Source of the DNA: Scylla paramamosain
Lineage: Eukaryota > Arthropoda > Malacostraca > Decapoda > Portunidae
Assembly (NCBI RefSeq): GCF_035594125.1
Contig: NW_026973729.1
Location: 124,001 to 188,000 of the forward strand
DNA: 64,000 bases
Direction of reading: 5' to 3'
Both the position numbers and the translations under genes were made by a program. Below the pieces are notes generated by a model, which saw nothing but the letters and a program-made list of their open reading frames with translations, made no database searches and had not been told where the DNA came from. This document shows positions 14,875 to 28,049 of the stretch, one piece after another (the stretch's first letter is position 1; every line of letters begins with the position of its first letter).

Positions 14875-16300
14875 CAAAAACACTAAAAGGCAAGTTCTTC
14901 GTAAAAGTTGGTTTTATTCCCATTTAATGTGATTGCCTTACTTTTTAGTGCTTTATTGCCTAACACGCTCAAAAACACTCAAAGACACTTTTCTGGTAAT
15001 GTCAATTTTTTCTCACATAAAGTTAGTTTCGCATGGAATTTGGGGTTTTGCTAACTAAGAATGTAAAAAAAAACACTCAAAATACACGCATTTATTAAGG
15101 TTGTTCTGTTTCTTGATTAAGAGTGTTTCAGCATTTTGGTATCTTAGAAACTTTTCTGCACAGACGAATTTTTGAGTTGTTTGCCTTGTGATTCTGGTGA
15201 AACTATAAAACACTCATTATACACGTTTCTCGTTATGTCCTTTTTTTTTTTCCTAATATACAGTGCTTTGCATCCTTTTTCGCGTTTTTTTTTTTTTTTA
15301 TGAAACAAGCTCAAACACACCAAATATACTTTTCTGGTAATATTATTCTATTTTTTCATATTAGTTGGTTTGCATCCGTTTTAGCGTTTTTCTACGTAAA
15401 TCTTTTAAAAGACACGTTTTCAATAATTTTGTTTTGGATTTCTATATAGAGTGACTTTAATATTATCTATCGTTTTGGTGCCTAACATGCGTAAAAACAC
15501 TCATAATACAGGTCTCTTTGTAAAGACGTTAAATTTTCCCAAATAGGTGGCTTTGCATACACTTTATGGTATGGTACATAACTCCAAAAAAAAAAGGTAA
15601 AATTAACTTTTTCGATAATGTTCTTTTTTCGACATAATTTCCCTGAATTTTGGCAGAATTTTGGCATCTTGGTACCTATTAACATGAATAACAAAAAAAC
15701 AAAAATGCTATTTTTTTATTCATATAATTTTTTTTTCTCTATAAAAAGTGTTATTTGTAGGTTTTAACGTTTTGGTACTTAAGCAACTTAAAAACATTCA
15801 TAATACACATTTCTCGTAATGTCCTTTCGTTTCCCAAATATAGGGATCTTTGCATGTATTTAAGCGTTTTTATAGGTAACATGATAAAAAACACTCAAAA
15901 ACACTTGTTTTTCGTAATGTTATTCTGCTTCTCCATAAGGGAGTGTTTTGCATGCGTTTTAGCGATTTGGTATGTAAGGAGCTGAAAAACACTTCAAGGC
16001 AACTTCTTTGTAAAAAATGGTTTTATTCCAATGTAATATGATTGCCCTGCTTTTTAGTGCTTTATTGCCTAACACGCTCAAAAACACTCAAAAGACACTT
16101 CTGGTAATGTCATTTTTTTCCCTCATAAAGCTAGTTTCGCATGCTATTTGAGGTTTTGCTAAGAATGTGACAAAAAAACACTCAAAATACACGCATTTGG
16201 TAATGTTGTTCTGGTTCTGAATTAAGATTGTTATTCATAAGTTTCAGCATTTTGGTGTCTAAGAAACTTCTTTATATACACAACATTATGCGCTTTTTGC

Positions 16301-16324
16301 CTTGTGGTTCTTGTGAACCACAAG
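16301..16324 (+). repeat. D2 hairpin insertion, perfect 10-bp stem
   Basis: CTTGTGGTTC, a TTGT loop, then GAACCACAAG: a perfect 10-bp stem with a 4-nt loop. Ordinary D2 continues from GTGAA straight to ACTATAAAAC; here about 20 bp containing the inverted copy of the preceding bases is inserted. The same insertion recurs in four other HORs, linked with other variants in B, C and G, so it marks a HOR haplotype. Confidence 0.8.
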
Positions 16325-18636
16325 TTCTTTTGCCCGAATATAAAAAGACACTCATTATTGACGTTTCTCGTAATGTCCTTTTCTTTCCCAATAGGGAGTG
16401 CTTTGCATTCATTTTCGCGTTTTTTCTAGGTAACAAGCTCAAAAACACATAAAATATACCTTTTTGGTAATGTTATTCTATTTCTTCATATTGGTTGGTT
16501 TGCATATGTTTTAACGTTTTTTCTACGTAAAACACCTAAAAAACACGTTTTCAGTAATTTTGTTTTCGATTCCCAAAGAAAATTGCCAGAATTTTTGCAT
16601 CTTCGTACCTATGAAGATGAATAACAAAAAAAATAATTATTTTATTGAGTTTTTTTCTCTATAAAGAGCTTTATTTGTGGGTTAAAAGCTTTTTTAGTAC
16701 TTAAGGAACTTAAAAACACTCATAATACACGTTTCTTGTAATGTCCTTTCGATTCCCAAACATAAGGTTCTTTGCATGTATTTAAGCGTTTTTATAAATA
16801 ACATGATCAAAACCACTCAAAATACAGGTTTTTGGTAATGTTACTCTGTTTCTCCATAAAAGGAGTTTTGGTATGAAAGGAGTTAAAAAAAAAAAACCCT
16901 TAAAGGCAAGTTCTTCGTAAAAGCTGGTTTTATTCCCATGTAATATGATTGTTCTGCTTTTTAGTGCTTTGTTGCATATCACGCTCAAAAACTCTCATAA
17001 GACACTTTTTTGGTAATATCTAGTTTTTTGCGTTTTTTGCCTTGTGGTTCGTATGAAACTATAAAATACTCATTGTACACGTTTCTCGTAATGTTCTTTT
17101 GTTTCCCAATATTAAGTACTTTCCATCCATTTTCGCATTTTTTCTAGGTAACAATTTGAAAAACACTCAAAATATATCTTTTTGGTAAAGTTATTCTATT
17201 TCTTCGTATTGGTTGGCTTGCATCCGTTTTAGTGTTTTTCTTCGTAAATCACTGAAAAGACACGTTTTTAGTAATATTGTTGAAATTGCTGAAAAACACT
17301 CAAAAGACAGATTTCTGGTAAAGCCGTGTAATTTCCCCATATAGGTGGCTTTGGATGCACTTCTGGGTTTGGTACATACTCGTAATTCTGTACAATTACA
17401 TTTGGTACATAATAATGTCCTTTCAGTTCACAGACATAGGGTTCTTTGCATGTGTTTAAGCGTTTTTATAGGTAACATGATCAAAAACACTCAAAATACA
17501 TGTTTTTGGTAATGTTATTGTTTCTCCATAAAGGGTGTTTTGCATGCGTTTTAGCGTTTTGGTATATAAGGAGTTAAAAACATTTAAAGGCAAGTTCTTC
17601 TTAAAAGTTAGTTTTATTCCTATATAATGTGATTATTCTGCTTTTTAGTGCTTTTTTGCATATCACGCTCAAAAACACTCAAAAGACACTTTTCTGATCT
17701 CATTTTTTTTCCCACTTAAAGTTAGTTTCGCATGTAATTTGGGATTTTCGTAAGTAAGAATGTGAAAAACACTCAAAATACATACATTTGGTAAGGTAGT
17801 TCTGTTTCTCAATTAAAAGTGTTATTCATGAGTTTTAGCATTTTGGTATGTAGGAAACTTCTCAATATACACGAGTTTTTGCATTTTTTGTCTTCTGGTT
17901 CTTGTGAAACTATAAAACAATCATTAAACACTTTTCTCTAAATGTCCTTTTGCTTCCCAATATAGAGTGCTTTTACATCCATTTTCGCGTTTTTTTTATA
18001 GGTAAAAAGCATTATAAACGTTTCTCGTAATGTCTTTTTGTTTCCCAATATAGAGAGATTTGCATCCATTTTCGCTCAAAACACAAAAAATACTTTTTTG
18101 GTAATATTATTTTATTTCATGATATTGGTTGATTTGCTTTCTTTTTAGCGTTTTTCTACGTAAAACACTGAAAAGACACGTTTTCAGTAATTTTGTTTTG
18201 GATTCCCATACATAGTGATTTCCATATTATTTATTGTTTTGGTGCCTAATATACTGAAAAACAGGCAAAAGACAGGTTTCAGTTAAAGTCGTTTAATTTC
18301 TCCTTGCACTTTAGGGTTTGGTACATAACGGTCTGAAAAAAAGCTAAAACTAACTTCTATGATATTCTTTTTTTCACATAATTTCCCTGAATTTTGCCAG
18401 AATTTTGGCATCTCGATACCTATGATCAATAAAAAAAAAAAAAATGCTATTTTTTCATTTATTTATTTTTTCTCTATAAAGAGTGTTATTTGTGGGTTTA
18501 AGCTTTTTGGTACTTAAGGAACGTAAAAACACTCATAATACTCGTTTCTCTTAATGTCCTTTTGTTTCCTAAAGATAAGGTTCTTTACATGTATTAAAGC
18601 GTTTTTATAGGTAACATGATCAAAAACAATCAAAAT

Positions 18637-18681
18637 ATTTTTTTACTTTTTTACTTTTTTTTTTTTACTTTTTTACTTTTT
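18637..18681 (+). repeat. T-rich (TTTTTAC)n microrepeat
   Basis: Imperfect repeats of a T-run followed by AC (at least four units) sit where subunit J jumps into E. Simple-sequence filler at a deletion junction; no other function visible. Confidence 0.75.
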
Positions 18682-21450
18682 GGTAATGTTATTCTATTTC
18701 TTCATATTGGTTGGTTTCCATCCGTGTTTAGCGTTTTTCTACGTAAACACAGAAAAGATACGTTTTCAGTAATTTTTAGATTCCCATATAGAGTGACTTC
18801 CATTTTATTTATCGTTTTGATGCCTAACATGCTGAAAAACACTCAAAAGACAGGTTTCTTGTAAAGTCGTTTAATTTCCCTATATAGGTGGCTTTGCATA
18901 CACTTTAGGATTTGGCACATAACAGTCCGAAAAAAAACTAAAATTAACCTCTTTCATAATTTTTTTTTTTCACGTAATTTTCCTAAATTTTGCCAGAATT
19001 TTGGCATCTCGTTGCCTATGAAGATCAATAAAAAAAATGTTTTTTAATTTATTTTAATTTATTTTTTTTCTGTATACAGAGTGTTATTTGTGGGTTTTAG
19101 GTTTTTGGTACTTAAGGAACTTATAAACACTCATAATACACATTCCTCGTAATGTCCTTTTATTCCCAAAAATAGGGTTCTTTGCATGTATTTAATCGTT
19201 TTTATTGGTAACAAGCTCAAAAACACTCAAAATACATGTTTTTGATAATGTTATTCTGTTTTTCCATACAGGGTGTTTTGCATGGGTTTTAGCGTTTTAG
19301 TATGTAAGGAGCTCAAAAAAACTTAAAGGCTTAAATTTTCTTGGTAAAAGTTGGTTATATTCCCATGTAATGTGATTGCCCTGCTTTTTAATGCTTTATT
19401 GCCTAACACGCTGAAAAACACTAAAAAGACACTTTTCTAGTAATTTCTTTTTTTTTCCACAGTTTTGCATGTAATTTGGGGTTGGACCACTAAGAATGTG
19501 AAAAAAAAACACTCAAAATACACTCATTTCCTAAAATTGTTCTGTTTCTCAATTAAGAGTGTTATTCATGAGTTTCAGCATTTTAGTATCTAAGAAACTT
19601 CTCCATATATACGAGTTTTGCGTTTTTTGCCTTATGGTTCTTGAAAACTATTAATACATTCATTATACAATTTTCTTGTAATATCCTTTTGTTTCCCAAT
19701 ATAAACTGCTTTGCATTCATTTTTGCGTTTTTTGTAGGTAACAAGCTCAAAAACACTCAACTTTTTTGTAATGTTATTCTATTTCTTCATATTGGTTGGT
19801 TTGCATCCGTTTTAGCGTTCTACGCTAAAACTGAAAAGACACGTTTTCAGTAATATTGTTGAAATTACTGAAAACACCCAAAAACACGTTTCTTGTAAAG
19901 TCGTGTAATTTCCCCATATACTCGTAGGTGGCTTTTCATGCACTTTCGGGTTTCGTACATAACTCCGGAAAAAGCTAAAATCATTTTTTTTATGTTTTTT
20001 TTCACATAATTTCTCAGAATTTTCTCAGAATTTTGGCATCTCGTTACCTATGAAGATGAATAACAAAAAAAAAATTTATTTTTTTATTTTTTTTTTCTCT
20101 ATAAAGAGTGTTATTTGTGGGTTTTAGATTTTTGGCACTTAAGGAACTTAAAAATACTCACAATACACGATTTTCGTAATGTCCTTTCGTTTCACAAACA
20201 TAGGGTTCTTTACATGTATTTAAGCGATTTTATAGGTAACATGATCAAAAACAATCAAAATACATGTTTTTGGTAATGTTATTCTGTTTCTTCATAAAGG
20301 TTGTTTTGCATGCGTTTAGCGTTTTGGTATGTAAGGAGTTAAAAAACACTTAAAGGCAAGTTCTTCGTAAAATTTGGTTTTATTCCAATGTAATGTGATT
20401 GTTCTGCTTTTTAGTGTTTTGTTGCATATAGCGCTCAAAAACACCCAAAAGACACTTTTCTGGTAATGTCATTTTTTTCCCCCATAAAGGTAGTTTTGCA
20501 TGTAATTTGGGATTTCGTAACTAAGAATGTGAAAAACACTCAAAATACACACATTTGGTAAGATAGTTCTGTTTTTCAATTAAAAGTGTTATTCATGAGT
20601 TTTAGCGTTTTGGTATGTAAGAAACTTCTCTATATACACGAGTTTTTGCGTTTTTTGCATTGTGGTTCTTGTGAAACTATAAAACACTCATTATACACGT
20701 TTCTCGTAATGTCCTTTTGCTTCCCAATATAGAGTGCTTTCCATCCATTTGCACGTTTTTTGTAGGTAAAAAGCTAAAAAAAACACTTTTTGGTAATGTT
20801 ATTCTATTTCTTCATATTTGTTGGTTTGCATCCGTTTTAGCGTTTTTCTACGTAAAACACTGAAAAGACACGTTTTCAGTAATTTTGTTTTGGATTCACA
20901 TATTGACTGACTTCCATATTGTTTATCGTTTTGGTGCCTAACATGCTGGAAAACACTGAAAAGACAGGTTTCTGGTAAAGTCGTTTAACTTCCTTATATA
21001 GGTGGCATGCACTTTAGCTATAATTAACTTTTTTGATAATGTTCTTTTCTCCACATAAATTACCTGAATTTTGGCAGAATTTAGGCATCTTGGTACCTAT
21101 GAAAATTAATATAAAAAAAGCTATTTTTTTATTCATATATTTTTTTCTCTATAAAGAGTGTTATTTATGGGTTTTAACGTTTTGTTACTTAAGGAATTTA
21201 AAAACGGTCCTAATACACGTTTCTCGTGATGTCCTTTCGTTTCCCAAACATAGGGTTCTTTGCATGTATTTAAGCGTTTTTATAGATAACATGATCAAAA
21301 GGACTTAAAACACATGTTTTTAGTAATGTTATTCTGCTTCTCCATTAAGGAGTTTTTTGCATGCGTTTTGGTTTGTAAGGATGTCAAAAACACTTCAAGG
21401 CAAGTTCTTGGTAAAAGTTGGTTTTACTCCCATGTAATGTGATTGCCCTA

Positions 21451-21466
21451 TTTTTTTTTTTTTTTT
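21451..21466 (+). repeat. T16 homopolymer run followed by AT repeats
   Basis: Sixteen T bases then ATATATATA replace the usual start of subunit B. The equivalent place in the duplicate copy (62599-62620) has 22 T bases, so the run predates the duplication and has since changed length. Confidence 0.8.
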
Positions 21467-21709
21467 ATATATATAATTTATTGCCTAAAACGCTCAAAAA
21501 CACTCAAAAGACACTTCTGGTAATGTCATTTTTTTTCCAACATAGATTCGCGTTCTATTTGGGGTTTTGCTAACTAAGAATCTGAAAAACACTCAAAATA
21601 CACGCATTTGGTAAGGTTCTGTTTCTCAATTAATATTGTTATTCATGAGTTTCAGCATATTGGTATCTAAAAAACTTCTTTATATAAACGAATTTTTTGC
21701 ATTTTTTGC

Positions 21710-21733
21710 CTTGTAGTTCTTGTGAACCACAGG
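21710..21733 (+). repeat. D2 hairpin insertion, imperfect stem
   Basis: The same insertion as at 16301, with substitutions in both arms (CTTGTAGTTC and GAACCACAGG around TTGT). It belongs to the hairpin HOR haplotype. Confidence 0.7.
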
Positions 21734-22924
21734 TTCTTTTGCTTAAAAATAATAAGACACTCATTATACACGTGTCTCGTAATGTCTTTTTGTTTCCCAA
21801 TAGGGAGTGCTTTGCATCCATTTTCGCGTTTTTTGTAGGTAACAAGCTCAAAAACACTCAAAATGTACCTTTTTGGTAATGTAGTTTTATTTCTTCTTAT
21901 TGGTTGGTTTGCATCCGTTAAAGCGTTTTTCTACGAAAAACACCGAAAAGACACGTTTTCAGTAATTTTGTTTTAGATTCCCATATAGAGTGACGCATGT
22001 TATTTACTGTTATGGTGCCTAACAAGCTGAAAAACACTCATAAGACAGTTTTCTGGCAAAGACGTTTAATTTCCCCATATAGGTGGCTTTGCATGCACAC
22101 AACAGTACTAAAAAAAATCTAAAATTAACTTTTTTGATAATTAACTCATAATTTCCTGAAGTTTGCCCAAATTTTGCCAAAAACATGCAAAATGTATGTT
22201 TTTGGTAATGTTATTCTCTTTCTCCATAAAGTGTGTTTTACATGCGTTTAAGCGTTTTGGTACATAAGGAGCTGAAAACAAAGGCAAGTTCTACGTAAAA
22301 ATTTATTTTATTGCCATGTAAAGTGATTCCCCTGCTTTTTAGTGCTCTATTCCCTATCACGCTCAAAAAACACTCAATAGACACTTTTCTTGTAATGTCA
22401 TTTTTTTCCCACATAAAGCTGGTTTCCCATGCAATTTGGGATTTTAGTAACTAAGAATGTGAAAAGCACTCAAAATACACGCATTTAGTAAAGTTGTTCT
22501 GTTTCTCAATTAAGAGTGTTCATGAGTTTCAGCATTTTGGTATCTAGGAAACTTCTCCATATACACGAGTTTTTGCGTTTTTTGCCTTTTTGGTTCTTTT
22601 GAACTATAAAACATTAATTATACACTTTTCTCGCAATGTCCTTTTGTTTCCCAATATATAGTGCTTTTTTATCAATTTTCGCGTTTTTTTTTATAGGTAA
22701 CAAGCTCAAAAACACTCAAAATATATCTTTTTGGTAATGTTTTTCTAGTTTTTGATATTGGTTGGTTTGCATTCTTTTTAGCGTCTTTCTACGTAAAACA
22801 CTGAGAAGACACGTTTTCAGTAATTTTGTTTTGGTTTGCCATATAGAGTTATAGAGCCATATATAGTTTTTTTATTATTGATCGTTTTGGTGCCTAACAT
22901 GCTGAAAAACACTCAAAACACAGA

Positions 22925-22945
22925 TTTATAGTTTATAGTTTATAG
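22925..22945 (+). repeat. (TTTATAG)3 micro-tandem repeat
   Basis: Three perfect 7-bp units inside subunit G, in place of the usual TTTCTGGTAAGGTCG. A recent local slippage event by appearance. Confidence 0.85.
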
Positions 22946-23269
22946 TAATTTCCTCATATAGGAGGCTTTGCATGTACTTTATTCTTTGGTACATAACAGT
23001 CCGAAAAAAAGCTAATATCAACTTTTTTTTATAATATTCTCTTATCATATAATTGCCCTAATTTTTCCAGAATTTTGGCATCTCGCTACCTATGAAGGTG
23101 AATAACAAAAAAATTATTTATTTATTTTTTTTTTTTTCTAAATAACGAGTGTTATTTGTGGGTTTTAGCTTTTTATTACTTAAGGAACTTTAAAACACTC
23201 ATAATACACGTTTCTCGTAATGTCCTTAAGTTTAGCAAACATGAGGTTCTTTGCATGTATTTAAGCGTT

Positions 23270-24340
23270 TTTTATATATAACATTATCAAAAACACTCAA
23301 AATACATGTTTTTGGTAATGTTAATCTGTTTCTCCATAAAATTTGTTTTCCATGCGTTTTAGCGGTTTGGTATATGAGGAGCTCAAAAACACATATTGGC
23401 AAGATCTTGGTAAAAATTGGTGGTTATTCCTATGTAATGTGATTGCCCTGCTATTTAGTACTTCATTGCCTAAGATGCTGAAAAACAATTAAAACACACT
23501 TCTCGTAATGTCATTTTTTTCCCTCATAAAGCTAGGTTCGCATGCTATTTAGGGCATTGCTAACTAGGAATATGAAAAACACTAAAAAAACATGCATTTG
23601 CTAAGGTTGTTCTGTTTCTCAATTAAGATTGTTATTCATGAGTTTCAGCATTTTTGTATCTAAGAAACTTCTTTATATACACGAGTTTTTGCGTTTTTCT
23701 ACGTAAAACACTGAGAAGATACATTTTCAGTAATTTTGTTTTGGATTCCCATATAGAGAGTTCCTTATTATTTATCGTTTTGGTGCCTAACATGCTGAAA
23801 AACATTCAAAAGACAGATTTCTGTTAAGGTCGTTTAATTTCCTCATATAGGAAGCTTTGCATGCACTTTAGGGTTTGGTACATAACATTCCGAAAAAAAT
23901 GGTATAATTAACTTTTTTGATAATATTCTTTGGTTCATAAAATTTTCCTGAATTTTCCCAGAATTTTGACATCTCAGTACCTATGAAGATGAAAATAAAA
24001 AATTCCTATTTTTTTTTTTCTAAATAAAGAGTGTTATTTGTGGTACTTAGGGAACTTAAAAAAAAAACATGTTTTTGGTAATGTTATTCTGTTTCTCCAT
24101 AAAGTTTGTTTTGCATGCGTTTTAGCGGTTTTGTATATAAGGAGCTCAAAAACATTTAAAGGCAAGTTCTTGGTAAAAATTGGTTTTATTCCAATGAAAA
24201 GTGATTGCCCTGCTTTTTAGTGCTTTATTGCCTATCACGCTCAAAAACATTCAAAGGACATTTTTCTAGAAATGTCATGTTTTCCCATATAAATCTGGTT
24301 TCGTATGAAATTTGCGTTTTTAGTAACTAAGAATATGAAA
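23270..24340 (+). repeat. Duplicated segment with D2-E deletion, copy 1
   Basis: Pairs with ~36850-38060. Both copies have CACATATTGGCAAG in A, an AACTAGGAATATG variant in C, and the same D1-to-F fusion (GAGTTTTTGCGTTTTTCTA) that removes D2 and E. The shared deletion breakpoint shows common descent. This copy has also lost part of I that the other keeps. Confidence 0.75.
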
Positions 24341-27300
24341 AACACTTAAAATATATGTTTTTGGTAATATTATTCTGTTTCACCATAAAGAGTGTTTTGC
24401 ATAAGTTTAGTGTTTTGGTATATAAGGAGCTCAAAAAACACTTAAAGGCAAGTTCTTAGTAAATATTCGTTTTCCTCGAATGTAATGTGATTGCCTTCCT
24501 TTTTAGTGCTTTATTACCTATCACGCTCAAAAACACTCAAAAGACACTTTACTGGTAAAGTCATTTTTTTTTCCCACAAATCTATTTTCCCATACAATTT
24601 GAGGTTTTGGTAACTAAGAATGTGAAAAGCACTCAAAATACACGCATTTATTAAGGTTGTTCTGTTTCTCAATTAGGAGTGTTATACATGAGTTTCAGCA
24701 TTTTTGTATCTAGGAAACCTCTCCATATACACGAGATTTTGCGTTTTTTGCCTTGTGGTTCTTTTGAACTATAAAACACTCATTATACACTTTTCTTGCA
24801 ATGTCCTTTTGTTTTTCAATATAGAGTGCTTTGCATCAATTTTCGCGTTTTTTATAGGTAATAAGCTCAAAAAGACTCAAAATATACCTTTTTAGTAACG
24901 TTTTTCTATTTCTTTATATTGGTTGCTTTGCATCCGTTTTAGCGTTTTTCTACGTAAAACACTGAGAAGACATGTTTTCAGTAACTTTGTTTTGGATCCC
25001 CATATAGAGGTGAGTTCTTTATTATTTATCGTTTTGGTGCTTAACATGCTAAAAAACACTCAAAACACAGATTTCTGGTAAGGTCGTAAAATTTCTTCAT
25101 ATAGGAGGCTTTGCATGCACTTTAGGGTTTGGTACATAAGAGTTCGAAAAAAAAAAGCTGAAATTAACTTTTTTTATAATATTCTTTTATCATACGATTG
25201 CCCTGAATTTTCCCAGAATTTTGGCATCTCGGTACTATGAAGATGAATAAAAAAAAGAAAAAATCCAATTTCTTATATATTTTTTTATTTTTCTATTTTC
25301 TAAATAAAGAGTGTTATTTGTGAGTTTTAGCTTTTTGGCACTTTAAGAACTTAAAAAAAAAACACTCATAATACACGTTTCTCGTAATGTCCTTTTGTTT
25401 CCCAAACATAATGTTCTTTGCATGTATTTAAGCGTTTTTATAGATAAGATGATAAAAAAAACGCTCAAAATATATGTTTTTGGTAATGATATTCTGTTTC
25501 TCCATAAAGTGTGTTTTGCATGCGTTTTAGCGGTTTGTTATATAAGGAGCTGAAAAACATTTAAAGGCAAGTTTTTGGTATAAATTGGTGTTATTCTAAT
25601 GTAATTTCATTGCCGTGCGTTTTAGTGCTTTATTGCCTATCACGCTCAAAAACACTTAAAAGACAGTTTTCTGGTAATGTCATTTTTTTCTCACATAAAG
25701 GTGGTTTCGCATGTAATTTGGGGTTTTGATAACTAAGAACGTGAAAAGCACGCAAAATACACGCATTTAGTAAGGTTGTTCCGTTTCTCAGTTAAGAGTG
25801 TTATTCATGAGTTTCAGCATTTTGATATCTAGGAACATTCTCCATATACACGAGTTTTTGTGTTTTTTGCCTTTTGGTTCGTTTGATCTATAAAAAAAAC
25901 TCATTATACACTTTTCTTGCAAAGTCCTTTTGTTTTCTTATATAGAGTGCTTTACATCAATTTTCCCGTTTTTCTTGTAGGTAACAAGCACAAAAACACT
26001 CAAAATATACCTTTTTGGTAATGTTTTTCTATTTGTTGATATTTTTTGATTTGCATCCGTTTCAGCGTTTTTCTACGTAAAACACTAAAAAGACACGTTT
26101 TCAGCAATTTTGTTTTGGATTCTCATATAGGGTGAGTTCCTTATTATTTATCGTTTTGGTGCCTAACATGATGAAAAACACTCAAAAAACATATTTCTGG
26201 TAAGGTCGTTTAATTTCCTCATATAGGAGTTTTTGGATGCACTTTAGGGTTTGGTATATAACAATCCGAAAAAAAAAGCTAAAATTAACTTTTTTGATAA
26301 TTTTCTTTTATCATATAATAGCCCTTAATTTTCCCAGAATTTTTAAATCTCGGTACCTACGAAGATGAATAACAAAAAAAAATCCTATTTTTTTTATTTT
26401 CTTACTTTTTTTTCTAAATAAAGAGTGTTATTTGTGGGTATTATCTTTTTGGTACTTAAGGAACTTAAAAACACTTATAATACACATTTCTCCATTCGTT
26501 TCGCAAACATATGGTTCTTTATACGTATTTAAGCGTTTTTATAGATAACATGATCAAAACCCAAGAAAATATATGTTTTTGGTAATTTTATTTTGTTTCT
26601 CCATAAAAGGTGTTTTGCATGCGTTTTAGCGTTTTGGTATGTAATGAGCTCAAAAACACTTAAAGGCAAGTTCTTGGTAAAAGTTGTTTTTATTCCCATG
26701 TCATGTTATTACCCTACTTTTTAGTGCTTTATTGCCTAACACGCTCAAAACACTCAAAAGATACTTTTCTGATAATATCATTTATTTCCCACATAAAGCT
26801 AGTTTTGCATGGAATTTGGGAATTTCGTAACTAAGAATGTGGAAAAAAAAACTGAAAACACAGCTATTAATAAGGTTTTCCTATTTTTTAATTAAAAGTG
26901 TTATTCATGAGTTTCAGCATTTTGGTATGTAAGAAACTTCTTTATGTACACGAGTTTTTTATTTTTTTACCTCGGTTTTACGGTCGGTTTACCTGGTTCT
27001 TGTCAACCTATAAAACACTCATACACGTTTCTCGTAATGTCCTTTTCTTTGCCAATATAAAGTGCTTTCCATCCATTTTTTGCTTTTTTTTGTAGGTAAC
27101 AAGCTCAAAAACACATCAAAATATGTCTTTTTGGTAATGTTATACTATTTTTTCTTATTGGTTGGTTTACATCCGTTTTAGTGTTTTTTTAAGTAAATCA
27201 CTGAAAAGACACGTATTCAGTAATATTGTTGAAATTGCTGAAAATCACTCAAAAGACAGGTTTCTGGTAAAGTCGTGTAATTTCCCCATATAGGTGGATT

Positions 27301-28049
27301 TGCATGCACTTCAGGGTTTGTACGTAACTCCGGAAAAAGGCTAAAATTATTTTTTTATAAAGATTTTTTTTTACAAAATTTCCATGAATTTTGCCAGAAT
27401 TTTGGCATCTCGGTACCTATGAAGATGAACAACAAAAAAAAAAAGTTTTTTTTTTCTCTCTATAAGGAGTGTTATTTGTGGATTTTAGCTTTTTGGTACT
27501 TAAGGAACTTAAAAACACTCATAATACACGATTTTCGTAATGTCCTTTTGTTATACAAACATAGGGTCCTTTACATGTATTTAAGCGTTTTTATAGGTTA
27601 CATGATAAAAAAAAACTCAAAATACATGTTTTTGGTAATGTTATTCTGTTTCTCCATAAAGTGTGTTTTGCATGCGTTTTAGCGATTTGGTAATTAAGGA
27701 GTTAAAAAACACTTAAAGGCAAGTTCTTCGTAAAAGTTGGTTTTATTCCCATGTAATGTGATTGTTCTGCTTTTTAGTGCTTTGTTGCATATCAAGCTCA
27801 AAAACACTAAAAAGACACTTTTTTGGTAATGTCATTATTTTTTTCCACATCAAGGTAGTTTCGCATGTAATTTGGGATTTTCGTAACTAAGAATGTGAAA
27901 AACACTCAAAATACACACATTTGGTAAGGTAGTTCTGTTTCTCAATTAAAAGTGTTATTCATGCATTTCAGCATTTTGGTATGTAAAAAACTTCTCTATA
28001 TACACGAATTTTTGCGTTTTTTGCCTTATGGTTCGTGTGAAACTACAAA

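Larger units (their letters stand above)
14875..22340 (+). repeat. HOR satellite array, forward block
   Basis: Forward HORs with H2 boxes near 15663, 16594, 18406, 19005, 20035 and 21086. Spacing is uneven because several copies carry internal deletions: near 16580 G and H1 are missing; near 17030 subunit B joins straight to D2; near 17380 H2 and most of I are replaced by a short unrelated stretch; near 18630 J jumps to E. The copies at ~17.27 and ~19.86 kb are the short F/G haplotype. The copies at ~16.3 and ~21.7 kb carry the D2 hairpin insertion. The stretch from ~18008 is duplicated at ~60200-63720. Confidence 0.88.
18008..22340 (+). repeat. Intra-array segmental duplication, copy 1
   Basis: Matches ~60200-63720 variant by variant. 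Shared rare features are AGAGAGATTTGCATCC in D2, GGGTTGGACCACTAAG in C, GTTCTACGCTAAAACTG in F, AAAAACGGTCCTAATACACG in I and a T-run at the A/B border. This copy has about one HOR (~18300-19365) that copy 2 lacks, and it has lost part of H2 and I near 22170, which copy 2 keeps. Confidence 0.8.
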